Shown here: one piece after another, positions 52,994 to 61,869 of the stretch | How the letters are laid out: each line of letters begins with the position of its first letter | How positions within the stretch are numbered: position 1 is the first letter of the stretch | Assembly (NCBI GenBank): GCA_041987545.1 | Contig: JBHIWH010000002.1 | Span: 1-64,000 of the forward strand | DNA from: JAJRXR01 sp041987545 | GTDB taxonomy: Bacteria; Planctomycetota; Phycisphaerae; Phycisphaerales; UBA1924 | Length of the DNA stretch: 64,000 nucleotides | Reading direction: 5' to 3' | Translations under genes and position numbers: made by a program | The notes under the pieces: generated by a model | The model's input: only the letters and a program-made list of their open reading frames with translations | Databases searched by the model: none | Told to the model about the DNA's origin: nothing

Positions 52994-55936
52994 TCAGTCG
53001 TTGATGTCGTCGTCGGTCGGGGCGTCGGCGTACTGCTCGCTCTCGAGCGGGTAGCCACGCTCCATCACCTCGAAGTCACCCTCGACCAGCGGGATGCGGA
53101 GCATCCGGCCGTCCGGGATCGGGATCCAGAGAACCTCGGAGCCCGCGGGCGCGAGGATCGGACCGAGGATCGGACCGGTCGAGGTGCCCCACTGGGCGCT
53201 GACCTGGCCCTGATTCTCGAACTGAAGGCCCTCGATGCCCTGGGCGCCGAACATGTCCAGCGACGCGCCGGCCTGGTTCGAGCCGTTGCTCTGGGGGCCG
53301 GACACGGTCGAGGTCTCGAAGACCGACCGGGGGAAGAAGGGCGAGAAGAACGGCCCGACGGACTCGGGGTAGGCGTCGATCGCGGGCGAGGCCTGGGCCT
53401 CGGGGCCGAACTCGGGCGAGTTGGGCCCGGCGTTCGTCTCCGACTGACCCTCGAACGCCTCGAGCTGGTCCTCGAAGAACGACTCGATGGCCTGGTCCTC
53501 GGAGTCCCACGCGCCCTGCTCGAACGCCTCCGGGCTCTGGAAGGTCTGGCCGAACTCGTCGGTCAGCTGCACCTCGGCCTCGGGGGAGTTCTCCCAGACC
53601 TGCGCCTCGCTGACCGCGGGGTCGGCGAAGCCGTCGGCCTGGTCATCGACCTGGGGGTCGATCCGGGGGCTCACGTCGATGTACTCGACCCACGGGTTTT
53701 GGCCCGCGTCGGCGGTCTCGGACTCCGACTCGTCGGTGGGCGCCGTCCAGGGCTGCTCGACCTCGCCCTGCTCGAACTCGCCGCTCTGGAACTCGTCGCC
53801 CTCGACCTCGGCGATCGGGTCCTGGTCGAACGACTCCTCGAACGACTCGTAGACGGGTGTCACGTCGGCGCCGGCGCTGACGACGTCGGCCTGCTCGCCG
53901 GTCTGCTCGCCGCCGGTCTTGCCCGACGCGCCGAAGCCGCTGTCGAACCCGCCCTCGGACATGCCGAAGGACTCGTCGGTCGGCTCGGCGGGGGCCTGGC
54001 CCTGCTCGGCGTTCACCTCGCGGTGCACGCCGGGCGAGGACATCGAGTCGGTCTTGCCGCCCGGGGCGATGCGGAACTCGCTGCCCCAGACCGCGTCGAG
54101 GATGCTGTTGGACGGGAGGACGACCTCCTGGCCGCTCAGCTCGGCCTTCATGGCGCGGGCCCGGGCGTTCTGCGGGTGCAGGCGGAGGGCGCGGTCGATG
54201 CAGTGCATGGCACGCTCGACGTCGCCCTCGTTGGCCAGCTCGCGGGCGCGGATCAGCAGCTGCGAGCTGCGGCGCTCGCGGCTCCAGGGCAGCAGCCCGC
54301 GGCGGGCGCCATCACGCTGATACGTCGTGTAGTCCTGCGCCGCCTCGCCCGCCATCGCCGCCTCGGCGTCGTTGATGAGCGAGGGGGTGATCATGAAGAT
54401 GATCTCGGAGCGGCGGGTCTGGTCCTCGTGGCCGCGGAAGGCGGCGCCGATGACGGGGATGTCGCCGAAGAATGGCACCTGGCGACGAGTCGCGGTGGTC
54501 GTCTCGGTGAACAGGCCGCCGAGGACGACGGTCTCCGAGTCACGCACCATGACGTTGGTGACCAGCTCGGTGGTCTCCTCGTCGGGGATGGTGACGGGCG
54601 AGCCGTTGTTTCCGACCGTCTCGCGGAGGGTGAAGTTCGAGACCTGGGGCTTGAGCTCCAGGCGGATCATCCCGTTGTCGGCGACGAACGGGCGCAGCGC
54701 GAGCTGCGTGCCGGTGTCCAGGAACTCGACCGTCTGCGTGGTCGAGGTCTCGGTGGTGGTCGTGTTGAGGTAGCCCACGCGGGTGCCGACGAGCACGCGG
54801 GCGGGCTGGCGGTTGAGCGTGAGGATCTTGGGGTTGGAGACGACGGTGACGTCGGTGACCTCGTCGAGGAGGCGGAGGAAGACGGCGACGTCCTCGTTGA
54901 CGATGCCGGCCTTGAGGGTCGCGGACCCGCCGACGTTGCCGTAGTTCGAGTTGATGCCGGCGCCGTTGCCGTTGACCGGGGCGACCTGCTCGCCGCCGCC
55001 GATGGTCTCGCTGAAGCCGTCGATCAGCCCGTTGACGATCGAGAGGGGGCCGCCGGAGCCGGCGAAGTCGGCGAAGTCGATGTTGTTGAGGATGGAGAAG
55101 TCCACGCCGAAGGCGTTGTCCTCGGTCAGGCTCGTCTGGAGGATCGTCGCCTCGACGAGGACCTGGACGGGCTTGGTGTCCAGCTGGTCGAGCAGCTCGA
55201 CGATGGCCTCGACGTTCTCCTCGTAGTCGAAGATCACGAGGCGGGAGCCCGCCGCGTACGAGTCGGCGCCGACGGGGGCGCTGTCGCTGATGTTGAAATC
55301 CTCGGCGGCGACGCTTGTCTTGATCGTCCCGCCGTCCTCGCTGAGGAGCTGGCTGACGAACTCGGCGGCGTCGATGGCGTTGAGGTAGTCGAGCGTCACG
55401 ACGCGGGTGGTCCGCTTGCGGAGCGACTTCTCGATCTCCTCGATCTCCGCCTGGGTGTAGACGTAGATGAAGTTGCCCTGCTCGATGTAGCCGTAGCCGT
55501 TGACGTGCAGGATGGCGTCGAGGGCGTCGTAGAAGGTCACGCCGTAGAGGTCGGCGGTGATCGTCGCGCTGACCTCCTTGCTGGCGATGATGTTCCGCTC
55601 GGAGTGGATCGAGAGGAGCTGGAGCACGCGGCCCAGGTCCTCGTCGTTGACGTGCAGATCGACCAGGTCGTACTTGTCGACGCTGACGTCCGGGCCGACG
55701 CCCACGTCCTCGCCGAACATCGAGTCCTCGTCGAAGGCCGCCATGTCAACCGTGCTGACCGGGGGCTCGGCCTCCGGCGTCTGGGCGAACGCGTCGCCCA
55801 GGTCATTCAGCGAGGACGACTGGGCCAGCCCGACGGGCGTCCCGGCCAGAACGACTAGCGAGGCGGCCAGCGCCATCGCACGACGGTTGTTGATGCCGGT
55901 ACCGAAAAGTCCGGGAACGTTCTGACGCTGACTCAT
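52994..55936 (-). CDS. Secretin (GspD/PilQ family) with a long acidic C-terminal extension
   Basis: 980 aa. The ATG at 55936 begins a signal peptide (MALAASLVVLAGTPVGLAQ, to about residue 39). An STN/N0-like domain (88-160) and an N1-like domain (175-255) precede the secretin core (255-522), which shows VQVLVEATILQTSL, VVSNPKILTLNRQPA, GTQLALRPFV, ETVVLGGLF and the VPFFGDIPVIGAAF...IIFMITPSL end. It should form the outer-membrane gate. Beyond the core lie one TPR-like unit (558-600) and about 370 residues rich in Glu, Asp, Gln and Ser, ending with a PILGPILAPAGSEVLWIPIPDGR segment. This tail is not part of normal secretins. Confidence 0.93.
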   Translation of the reverse strand: MSQRQNVPGLFGTGINNRRAMALAASLVVLAGTPVGLAQSSSLNDLGDAFAQTPEAEPPVSTVDMAAFDEDSMFGEDVGVGPDVSVDKYDLVDLHVNDEDLGRVLQLLSIHSERNIIASKEVSATITADLYGVTFYDALDAILHVNGYGYIEQGNFIYVYTQAEIEEIEKSLRKRTTRVVTLDYLNAIDAAEFVSQLLSEDGGTIKTSVAAEDFNISDSAPVGADSYAAGSRLVIFDYEENVEAIVELLDQLDTKPVQVLVEATILQTSLTEDNAFGVDFSILNNIDFADFAGSGGPLSIVNGLIDGFSETIGGGEQVAPVNGNGAGINSNYGNVGGSATLKAGIVNEDVAVFLRLLDEVTDVTVVSNPKILTLNRQPARVLVGTRVGYLNTTTTETSTTQTVEFLDTGTQLALRPFVADNGMIRLELKPQVSNFTLRETVGNNGSPVTIPDEETTELVTNVMVRDSETVVLGGLFTETTTATRRQVPFFGDIPVIGAAFRGHEDQTRRSEIIFMITPSLINDAEAAMAGEAAQDYTTYQRDGARRGLLPWSRERRSSQLLIRARELANEGDVERAMHCIDRALRLHPQNARARAMKAELSGQEVVLPSNSILDAVWGSEFRIAPGGKTDSMSSPGVHREVNAEQGQAPAEPTDESFGMSEGGFDSGFGASGKTGGEQTGEQADVVSAGADVTPVYESFEESFDQDPIAEVEGDEFQSGEFEQGEVEQPWTAPTDESESETADAGQNPWVEYIDVSPRIDPQVDDQADGFADPAVSEAQVWENSPEAEVQLTDEFGQTFQSPEAFEQGAWDSEDQAIESFFEDQLEAFEGQSETNAGPNSPEFGPEAQASPAIDAYPESVGPFFSPFFPRSVFETSTVSGPQSNGSNQAGASLDMFGAQGIEGLQFENQGQVSAQWGTSTGPILGPILAPAGSEVLWIPIPDGRMLRIPLVEGDFEVMERGYPLESEQYADAPTDDDIND

Positions 55937-56174
55937 TGGTCTGTCCTCGCTCACAAGTGAGTCTCGCTCGGACGGTTGGTTGTGCGTTCGGACGCCGGTC
56001 CACGCCCGTCTTCCGTGCAAACTCCTGCCCCGCCCCGACCGGACGGGTGATCTGCGTTGACCTTTTCGACAGGTTGACCTGCGGACTTTGGGTCCAGATC
56101 CGTCTGAGCCGGATTCAATTCGCGGACCCGGGCCATCCCCGCACGCCCGATACGCGCGGGCGGGGGCGCCGGGC

Positions 56175-56423
56175 TCAGTTCTCGGACTCGGGCCGGGCCT
56201 CGTCAGAGTGCTCGGCGTCGTCGTCGCGGCCGGTCGCCGGCGCCTGCTCCCCGCCCGAGGGCTCGGGCGAGGCGTCGTCGTGCTCGGGGGCCTGCTCCCG
56301 GGGGGTCGCGTACGCGCTGCGGGGCAGCTCGCTCACCAGCCGCAGCTTGCTCCAGATCAGCAGGCCCGCGAGGGACCCGCACACCAGGACGAGGACGGCG
56401 GTCTCGGATCGACGCTTGCGCAT
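56175..56423 (-). CDS. Small single-pass membrane protein
   Basis: 82 aa. Basic N-terminus (MRKRRSE), one membrane helix (AVLVLVCGSLAGLLIW) and an acidic, disordered Pro/Glu/Asp tail. GGAGGGG precedes the ATG. It lies between the GspH-like pseudopilin and the secretin, same strand, so it may be an assembly or coupling subunit of the export machine; the sequence gives no family. The 238-bp stretch on its 3' side before the secretin start holds no other gene I can support. Confidence 0.6.
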   Translation of the reverse strand: MRKRRSETAVLVLVCGSLAGLLIWSKLRLVSELPRSAYATPREQAPEHDDASPEPSGGEQAPATGRDDDAEHSDEARPESEN

Positions 56424-56527
56424 GCAAACCCCTCCAGCGGGCGCCCGCCGGCGCCAGCGCCGGTCCGGGATGGGGGGAGCATCGGCCAACCGAGGCCGAG
56501 ACTTGGCCCCGCCCTGGCGACGGGCGC

Positions 56528-57094
56528 CTATTCGACCTGCTCGACCGTCACACGCCCGCTGAACGCGGCGATGTTGATCCGCCACCGCGTGTCCGGGCCC
56601 ACGACCTCGACCGACCCGCCCGCGCTGAGCGTGTCCGATCCGGGCGACGCCACCGGGCCCCCCATCTCGTCGAAGATGAGGTTGGCGTCGGCGTCGAAGA
56701 CGGCGTTCTCGAGGGTCGCGCCCCCGAACCTCGGATCGTCCAGCGAGACGATGTACCGCTGCATGGGCCCGTGCGGGTCGTACAGCGCGTCGTTGACCGG
56801 GTCGAGCGAGGTCCCCACCACCTCGACCAGCGTGTAGCTGTTGGTGTCCACGTCGAACATCACCGCCCGCCCCCGCTGGTACGCCAGGGCGTCCGACTGG
56901 GCGAAGGTGATGTCCGAGACGACCGTCCGAACCGCGGCCTGGACGCGGAGCACGTGGGTCTGCCCCATCGAGGGGACGACCAGCGCCGCCGCGATCCCCA
57001 GGATCGTCACCAGCACCAGAACCTCGATCAGCGTGTACGCCCTCGGGGCGGGTCTCGCGTCGCCGCGGCGCCTGGCTCGGGCTGGGGTCTGCAT
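56528..57094 (-). CDS. GspH/FimT-like minor pseudopilin
   Basis: 188 aa. The ATG at 57094 has GAGGAG upstream and begins a basic leader followed by the processing site A|YTLIE and a 20-residue hydrophobic helix (VLVLVTILGIAAALVVPSM). The +1 residue is Tyr, not the usual Phe or Met. The QAAVRTVVSDITFAQSDALAYQRGRAV block after the helix is the GspH/FimT signature. A beta-rich C-terminal domain follows. It should be a minor tip subunit of a type II secretion pseudopilus. Confidence 0.9.
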   Translation of the reverse strand: MQTPARARRRGDARPAPRAYTLIEVLVLVTILGIAAALVVPSMGQTHVLRVQAAVRTVVSDITFAQSDALAYQRGRAVMFDVDTNSYTLVEVVGTSLDPVNDALYDPHGPMQRYIVSLDDPRFGGATLENAVFDADANLIFDEMGGPVASPGSDTLSAGGSVEVVGPDTRWRINIAAFSGRVTVEQVE

Positions 57095-57137
57095 CGCGCT
57101 CGCTCCTCGCGGCGGTCGTGGCTCGGTCATGGACGGG

Positions 57138-57569
57138 CTAGGGCCTGGGCAGCGGGTCGTCGTTCGCGTCGAACGAGCCGGCCCACACGTCGCCCGTGGT
57201 GTCGTCGAAGATCCACGCGTGCGTGGTCTGGTAGGCGCCGTCGGGCGCGTTGCCGATGATGATGACCCGCGAGTTCACGCCCCCGACGTACGGGTTCTGG
57301 GGCGCGCCCTTGAGGTACTCGCCGTTGCCGGCGGTCAGGGGCCCCCACGTTCCGTCGCCGGCGGTGACCGGCGGGACCTCGAAGTCGTTGCGGGCCATGT
57401 ACACATCGATCGCCCGCCGCAGCTTCTCGAGCTCGTAGGTCGTCGTGCCGATCGCCGCCTCTTCCTGGGCGCCCACGAACTGGGGCACGACGATCGCGGC
57501 CAGGATCCCGAGGATCACGACCACGATCAGGATCTCGACGAGGGTGAAGGCGTGTCGGACGGTGTGCAT
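57138..57569 (-). CDS. GspG-like major pseudopilin, copy 1
   Basis: 143 aa. Short leader MHTVRHA, processing site A|FTLVE, then a helix of ILIVVVILGILAAIVVPQF type. The globular part contains the GspG-like pattern YLKGAPQNPYVGG with ALEKLRRAIDVY-like helix packing. Starts with ATG at 57569. It lies between the GspH-like gene and the second GspG-like copy, all in the same direction. Confidence 0.93.
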   Translation of the reverse strand: MHTVRHAFTLVEILIVVVILGILAAIVVPQFVGAQEEAAIGTTTYELEKLRRAIDVYMARNDFEVPPVTAGDGTWGPLTAGNGEYLKGAPQNPYVGGVNSRVIIIGNAPDGAYQTTHAWIFDDTTGDVWAGSFDANDDPLPRP

Positions 57570-57625
57570 GGGCGGCCCCCGGTCTCTGCTGTGCTCGCCG
57601 GATCGGGCCCGGCCTTGAATGCGGA

Positions 57626-57647
57626 CCGGCCCCCGGTGAGGGGCCGG
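57626..57647 (-). terminator. Hairpin between the two GspG-like genes
   Basis: An 8-bp stem (CCGGCCCC/GGGGCCGG) with a 6-base loop just after the stop of the upstream pseudopilin gene, without a T-run. It could be a weak terminator, or an mRNA stabiliser that sets different amounts of the two pilins. Confidence 0.4.
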
Positions 57648-57678
57648 CCGCGATGGTCAGACTGAGCGGGTCAACGGA

Positions 57679-58146
57679 TCAGGCGCCGTCGCCGTCCGCG
57701 TCCCAGCCGTCGGCCCGGATGAGGCCGTTGGCGCGGTTGTAGATCCAGCCGCGGGTGCCGTCGCCGGAGTCGGCCTCGGCGTCGGCGGCCGGGGGATCGG
57801 CCATGACGACCGCGGTGACGTCGGTCGCGTTGGCGGCCGGCGCGAAGGGGTTCCGCGGGGCGGCCTTGATGTAGCCCTCACCGATCATGGTGTTGGCCGT
57901 GCCGACCGCGCCCCACCCGTCGGTGACGAGGTCGGGGTAGATGCCCTGGTTGCGGGCGGCCCACAGCTCGAGCTGGGTCTCGAGGGTGGTCTGCTGGGTC
58001 TGCACGTTCCCGCCGCGGGCCTCGTCGGCCGCGTTGGTGAACTGCGGGACCACGATCGCGGCGAGGATGCCGAGGATCACGACCACGATCAGGATTTCCA
58101 CGAGCGTGAAGCCGCTCGCCCGCTTGTTCGTCCGATTCACATGCAT
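57679..58146 (-). CDS. GspG-like major pseudopilin, copy 2
   Basis: 155 aa. Of the three possible starts, ATG 58146 has the best spacing (8 bases) from AAGGAG; the leader is MHVNRTNKRASG and the processing site G|FTLVE. The hydrophobic helix is identical to copy 1 for 16 residues after the site. The globular part has EGYIKAAPRNPFAPA and an Asp/Gly-rich C-terminus (DGWDADGDGA), reminiscent of the calcium-binding loop of GspG. It is probably the major subunit. Confidence 0.93.
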   Translation of the reverse strand: MHVNRTNKRASGFTLVEILIVVVILGILAAIVVPQFTNAADEARGGNVQTQQTTLETQLELWAARNQGIYPDLVTDGWGAVGTANTMIGEGYIKAAPRNPFAPAANATDVTAVVMADPPAADAEADSGDGTRGWIYNRANGLIRADGWDADGDGA

Positions 58147-58496
58147 GCTCATCACTCCTTGCAACACAAGTCACTCGCGAGAACGCTGCCCGCTCCGCGG
58201 GCGGGGTCCACATTGCCGCGGCAAGGTCCGGGCGGCTCCTCCCGCCGTCCGGCCCGCCGGCCCGTCAGGGCCCCGCGGGACGTCCTCACGATGAAGACGC
58301 CGCGCGGCGACCCTTCCGCGGCATCTCCACGATCGACTTCGATCTGTCGCTCTGGTGAGTGATCCAGCCCGGAGCCCACGCCCCGCGGACCGACTGTGAC
58401 GCCTGCGCCCGACGCGCCGCCCCCGGACGCGTTACCCGGACGCGCACGGGCCCCCGCGACCGCCCGATCCGGGCCGAACCGGCCCGTGACCGGGTT
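58147..58496. other. Intergenic stretch upstream of the GspG-like gene
   Basis: About 350 bases with no gene I can support. It should carry the promoter of the pseudopilin gene on the minus strand; I see no convincing -35/-10 pair. Several GC-rich inverted repeats are present but none has a clear role. Confidence 0.5.
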
Positions 58497-58530
58497 CAAA
58501 ATAGGAAACGGGCGCCCCCTGGGGCGCCCG
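58497..58530 (-). terminator. Rho-independent terminator after the HEAT-like gene
   Basis: A 10-bp perfect stem (CGGGCGCCCC/GGGGCGCCCG, arms 58521-58530 and 58509-58518) with a tight loop, followed on the minus strand by TTTCCTATTTTG. It lies about 30 bp after the gene's stop codon. Confidence 0.85.
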
Positions 58531-58559
58531 CGGGTCTGTCCCGGGTTGTCGCCGGCGGC

Positions 58560-60785
58560 CTACTCGTTGCGGGCCCGGACGGCCCGCGAGTCCCCGTCGT
58601 CGCCGAACATCAGGGGCAGCAGGCTGTCGTTGGGCAGGTTCATCGCGCCCATGACGGCCGCGGCCTGCGTCGCCAGCGTGTAGTCCGAGTTCTTTGCCAG
58701 CTCGACCAGGCGCCGCACCTGCCGCTCGTCGAGCATCCGCCCGAATCGCTTGCCCGAGTCGGCGACCAGGTTCAGCATCGCCAGCCGCTCGCCGCCGCTC
58801 AGCTCCAGCGCCCGGTTCATCAGGGCGGACTGGGCCCGCTGCTGGGGCACGTGGGCGAGCACCTCGCCGATGTCGAGCATGACGACGCCCTCGGTCTGGG
58901 CCAGCTCGGCGATCAGGGGCGCCGCCGCGTCGTTCACGTCCAGCACCGGGTTCTGCGACACGGCCAGATCACGCAGCACCGCCAGCGAGCGGTCGGCGTA
59001 GTCCGCGGCCTCGTCGGGCGCGATCGGCCCGCCCGAGGCGGTCTCGATCAGCGACTCGGTCGCGTTGCGGAACATCGTCCGGTCGATGCCCACGCGGCGG
59101 ACCATGACCGTCTGGTCGCGGCGGTACAGGCGGTCGAAGTACTCCATCTCGTCGGGCGAGACCATCGCCAGCACCGGCGTCACGCCCAGCTTCGGGTCGC
59201 TCCGGGCCTCGTCCACGATCGCCCGCGTCGCCTCGCCCGTCAGCGAGGTGATCATCAGGTCGATCCCGGGCGCCTCGGCGATCGCGCCCCGGAGCTCGCC
59301 CAGGCCCGTCGCCGACGGCGGGAGGACGGTGTACCCCTCGTCCTCGAGCACGCCCCGGTGCCGCTCGTACTCCTCCCGGTCGTCGCCGGTGAGGACCACG
59401 GCGTACCTGGCGGCCGCGTCGCGCACGGCGCTGGCCAGCAGGGGTACGACGCGGTCCGAGCCGTCGAACGGGCTCAGGGGCTGGGCCTTGCCCAGGGCCA
59501 GGGCCGCCTCGTACTGGACCCGTCTGTTCTGGTAGCCGACCGCCTCGAGCAGCGGGCGGCGGGCGCCCGTGCCGCCCCAGAGCGACTGGCCGCCGGCGGT
59601 CATCTCGATCGCCGCGATCGTGCGGCGGGCCAGGGGCGTGTCCCGGTCGTCCAGCGCCCGGGCCAGGGCGATCTGCGAGATCGACGAGCCGGCCGCGACC
59701 GCAAAGTACTCCGCGTCGCGACGCTCGGGCGGGTAGGCCGGGTTGGCGTACCCCTCGGGCGAGTCCAGCTCGCGCGAGTAGTTGGCCGCGATCCACAGCG
59801 CGACGGCGTCCGGGCTGGACGCGTCGTTGCGGAGCGACGTCTCCACCGTCCGCATCGCCATCGCCTCGTGGAACGCCTCGGTCAGCACCGGGGTCGGGAT
59901 CAGCCCGATCGCCGGCTCGTAGTCCCACAGAAGCTGGTTCCGCTCGTCCGGGAAGCTGGTCAGCTCGCTCCGCTCGTCGTAGTACGCCTCGGCCAGCGAG
60001 TAGAAGAGGTCCGCGACGTCCATCCCGGGGCGCCCGCCCAGCTGGCCGATCGCCCAAGCGGTCGAGTCCCGGACGCTCTGCACGTCGGTGTCACGGTTCA
60101 GGCGGACGATGTAGGGCAGGCTGGTCCGGTACGGGATCTGCCCGAGCACCTCCACGAGGGCCTCCTGTCGGGCCGGGTCGAGCCCGGGCAACGCCGCGAC
60201 CAGGGGCATGATCGCCTGGCGGCCCATGTCCACCATCACCTGCTGGACCTGCGCCTTGAGGTTCGGGTTGGCGTTGGCCAGGTAGGTCTCCATCAGCTGC
60301 GGCATGGCGTACTCGCCGGCGGCCATCAGCCGCTGTCGCGCAATCTGCCGCGCCCGCAGCGTGCCCTCGTCGAGGAGCCTGATGTTCCGGGCGACCTCGT
60401 CGGGCGAGCGGACGCGCTCGAGCTTGCCGGCCTTGTACTTCTGGTCGAGCGTGGCGGCCAGCTCCTCGAGCATGCCCACCTGCATGGCCCGCGTCAGCAT
60501 CTCGCGGAACCGGTCGTACTCGCCCGAGCGATCGATCAGGTCCACGAACTCGGTGTTCGAGATGCCCCGGTCACGCAGCTCGGCCATCGCGCCGGCGGCC
60601 GCGTCGTACTGGCCGATCCGCACGAAGTGCGTGAAGTCCTCGATCAGTTCTCGGGGGGACTTCTCGGCGGTGTCCTGCTGGGCCATCGCCGACGAGGTCA
60701 TGCCCGGCACGAGCGGGAGCGCGGGCAGCGTGGCCGCGAGCAGGGCCCACGTCAGTCTGGAGACTCCGGTATTGGCTCTGACCAC
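58560..60785 (-). CDS. Exported HEAT-like repeat protein with an embedded receiver-like domain
   Basis: 741 aa. The GTG at 60785 follows AGGAG and begins a signal peptide (SRLTWALLAATLPALPLVPG...SAMAQ). Helical HEAT/armadillo-type repeats run from about residue 45 to 445, for example AMPQLMETYLANANPNLKAQVQQVMVDMG and ALVEVLGQIP. Residues about 459-581 read like a response-regulator receiver fold (YAVVLTGDDREEYERHRGVLEDEGY...DLMITSLTG...PVLAMVSPDE...VMVRRVGID), but an Asp-rich pocket is not preserved. Helical repeats resume to the end. An extracytoplasmic protein with such a domain is unusual. It is upstream of the pseudopilin block on the same strand. Confidence 0.82.
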   Translation of the reverse strand: MVRANTGVSRLTWALLAATLPALPLVPGMTSSAMAQQDTAEKSPRELIEDFTHFVRIGQYDAAAGAMAELRDRGISNTEFVDLIDRSGEYDRFREMLTRAMQVGMLEELAATLDQKYKAGKLERVRSPDEVARNIRLLDEGTLRARQIARQRLMAAGEYAMPQLMETYLANANPNLKAQVQQVMVDMGRQAIMPLVAALPGLDPARQEALVEVLGQIPYRTSLPYIVRLNRDTDVQSVRDSTAWAIGQLGGRPGMDVADLFYSLAEAYYDERSELTSFPDERNQLLWDYEPAIGLIPTPVLTEAFHEAMAMRTVETSLRNDASSPDAVALWIAANYSRELDSPEGYANPAYPPERRDAEYFAVAAGSSISQIALARALDDRDTPLARRTIAAIEMTAGGQSLWGGTGARRPLLEAVGYQNRRVQYEAALALGKAQPLSPFDGSDRVVPLLASAVRDAAARYAVVLTGDDREEYERHRGVLEDEGYTVLPPSATGLGELRGAIAEAPGIDLMITSLTGEATRAIVDEARSDPKLGVTPVLAMVSPDEMEYFDRLYRRDQTVMVRRVGIDRTMFRNATESLIETASGGPIAPDEAADYADRSLAVLRDLAVSQNPVLDVNDAAAPLIAELAQTEGVVMLDIGEVLAHVPQQRAQSALMNRALELSGGERLAMLNLVADSGKRFGRMLDERQVRRLVELAKNSDYTLATQAAAVMGAMNLPNDSLLPLMFGDDGDSRAVRARNE

Positions 60786-61262
60786 GTCGATCTCCTGGCG
60801 CTGGAAAGGGAGTCCCCGCCGCCCTGGGGCGTGACGACGGACCCCGACCGCTCTGGCGCGGGCCCGCCCCGTGGTCCATACGACGACCCACCGGCACGGA
60901 TGCCGCCCGTCAAGCAATCGGAAGGCCAGCACTCTATCTGTCTGGCTCGCGGGGTGTCAATCGCAGGCGGGCCGCCGAGGGCCGTGTATCCGGACCCGAA
61001 CGGGAGCCACGCCAGGCGCGGGGCCTTCCGGGCCCGGGATCGCCCCCCGCCGGCCGCCGGCCCCGGCTGGCGCGGCGCCGGGCGGGAGATTCTCGGCCGG
61101 ACCGCCGCCCCCGGGCCCGTCCCAGAACCAGATTCTGCCCCCTCGCGGGCGGATCGGGGCTGTGAGCGTCAAGCCGGGCTCCGTTTGCGACGATGCTGCG
61201 GGAGCCGTGGAGCGTGCCGGTTCGGCCGCTCTCACCCATTCCGTTCAGCGAGGTGAGATGAC
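60786..61262. other. Divergent intergenic region
   Basis: 477 bases between the HEAT-like gene and the HTH-receiver gene. It contains the likely promoter of the former (60931-60960) and the Shine-Dalgarno GAGGTGAG of the latter (about 61248). No small gene is evident; the middle is very GC-rich with repeated GGCCGG runs. Confidence 0.6.
60931..60960 (-). promoter_or_regulatory. Putative sigma-70 type promoter of the HEAT-like gene
   Basis: On the minus strand a perfect TTGACA (60960-60955), an 18-bp spacer and TAGAGT (60936-60931). Transcription would start near 60924, giving a leader of about 140 nt to the GTG start at 60785. Confidence 0.45.
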
Positions 61263-61841
61263 ATGCCGCTTGACAAGGACGTGCTGACAACCGGCGAGGT
61301 GGCCAAGATCTGCAACGTGGCCCCGCGGACGGTCTCCAAGTGGTTCGATTCCGGCTCGCTCAAGGGCTACCGGATCCCCGGGTCCAAGGACCGGCGGATC
61401 CCCGTCGCCGAGCTGTACCGGTTCATGAAGGAGCACCACATCCCCATGGACGGGATCACCTCGGGCTCGACCCGGGTCCTGATCGTCGACGGGGAGCAGG
61501 AGATCGCCGACGCCCTGTGCCGGGTGCTCACCGAGCAGACCAGCTACGAGGTGCAGGCCGCGACCAACGGGTTCCAGGCCGGCCTCGAGTGCGAGCGCTT
61601 CCGCCCGCACGTGGTCCTCATCGACATCCACCTGGGCGACTCGGACGCCAAAATGATCACCAACCTCATCCGCTCCTCGGGCGCGATGCAGATGACCCGG
61701 ATCATCGCCATGAGCGGGAAGCTGACCGACGGCCAGGCCCAGGGCCTCCGCGCCGCCGGCTACGACGGCTTCCTGAAGAAGCCCTTCCAGGTCCGCCAGG
61801 TCGTCGAGACCATCGAGAACGTGACCAGCCTCGCCGCCTGA
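61263..61841 (+). CDS. Regulator with an N-terminal excisionase/BldC-like HTH and a C-terminal receiver domain
   Basis: 192 aa. Residues 7-60 are a MerR/excisionase-type helix-turn-helix (TTGEVAKICNVAPRTVSKWFDSG with wing YRIPGSKDRRIP); residues 70-190 are a receiver domain. The acceptor Asp121 (LIDIHLG), Ser151 and Lys173 (KKPF) are kept, but the acidic pair is DG (Asp76-Gly77), so phosphorylation chemistry may be altered. HTH first, receiver last is the reverse of the common order. AGGTGAG lies 8 bp before the ATG. It may control the adjacent divergent HEAT/pseudopilin block; this is inference. Confidence 0.92.
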   Translation: MPLDKDVLTTGEVAKICNVAPRTVSKWFDSGSLKGYRIPGSKDRRIPVAELYRFMKEHHIPMDGITSGSTRVLIVDGEQEIADALCRVLTEQTSYEVQAATNGFQAGLECERFRPHVVLIDIHLGDSDAKMITNLIRSSGAMQMTRIIAMSGKLTDGQAQGLRAAGYDGFLKKPFQVRQVVETIENVTSLAA

Positions 61842-61869
61842 TCGGGCGACGACAAACCAGTCCTTCGCC

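Noticed and set aside
52931..55858. A 975-codon plus-strand frame over the secretin gene
   Set aside because: Antisense shadow; composition is Leu/Gly/Val/Asp-rich with no domain, and the minus-strand gene is a clear secretin.
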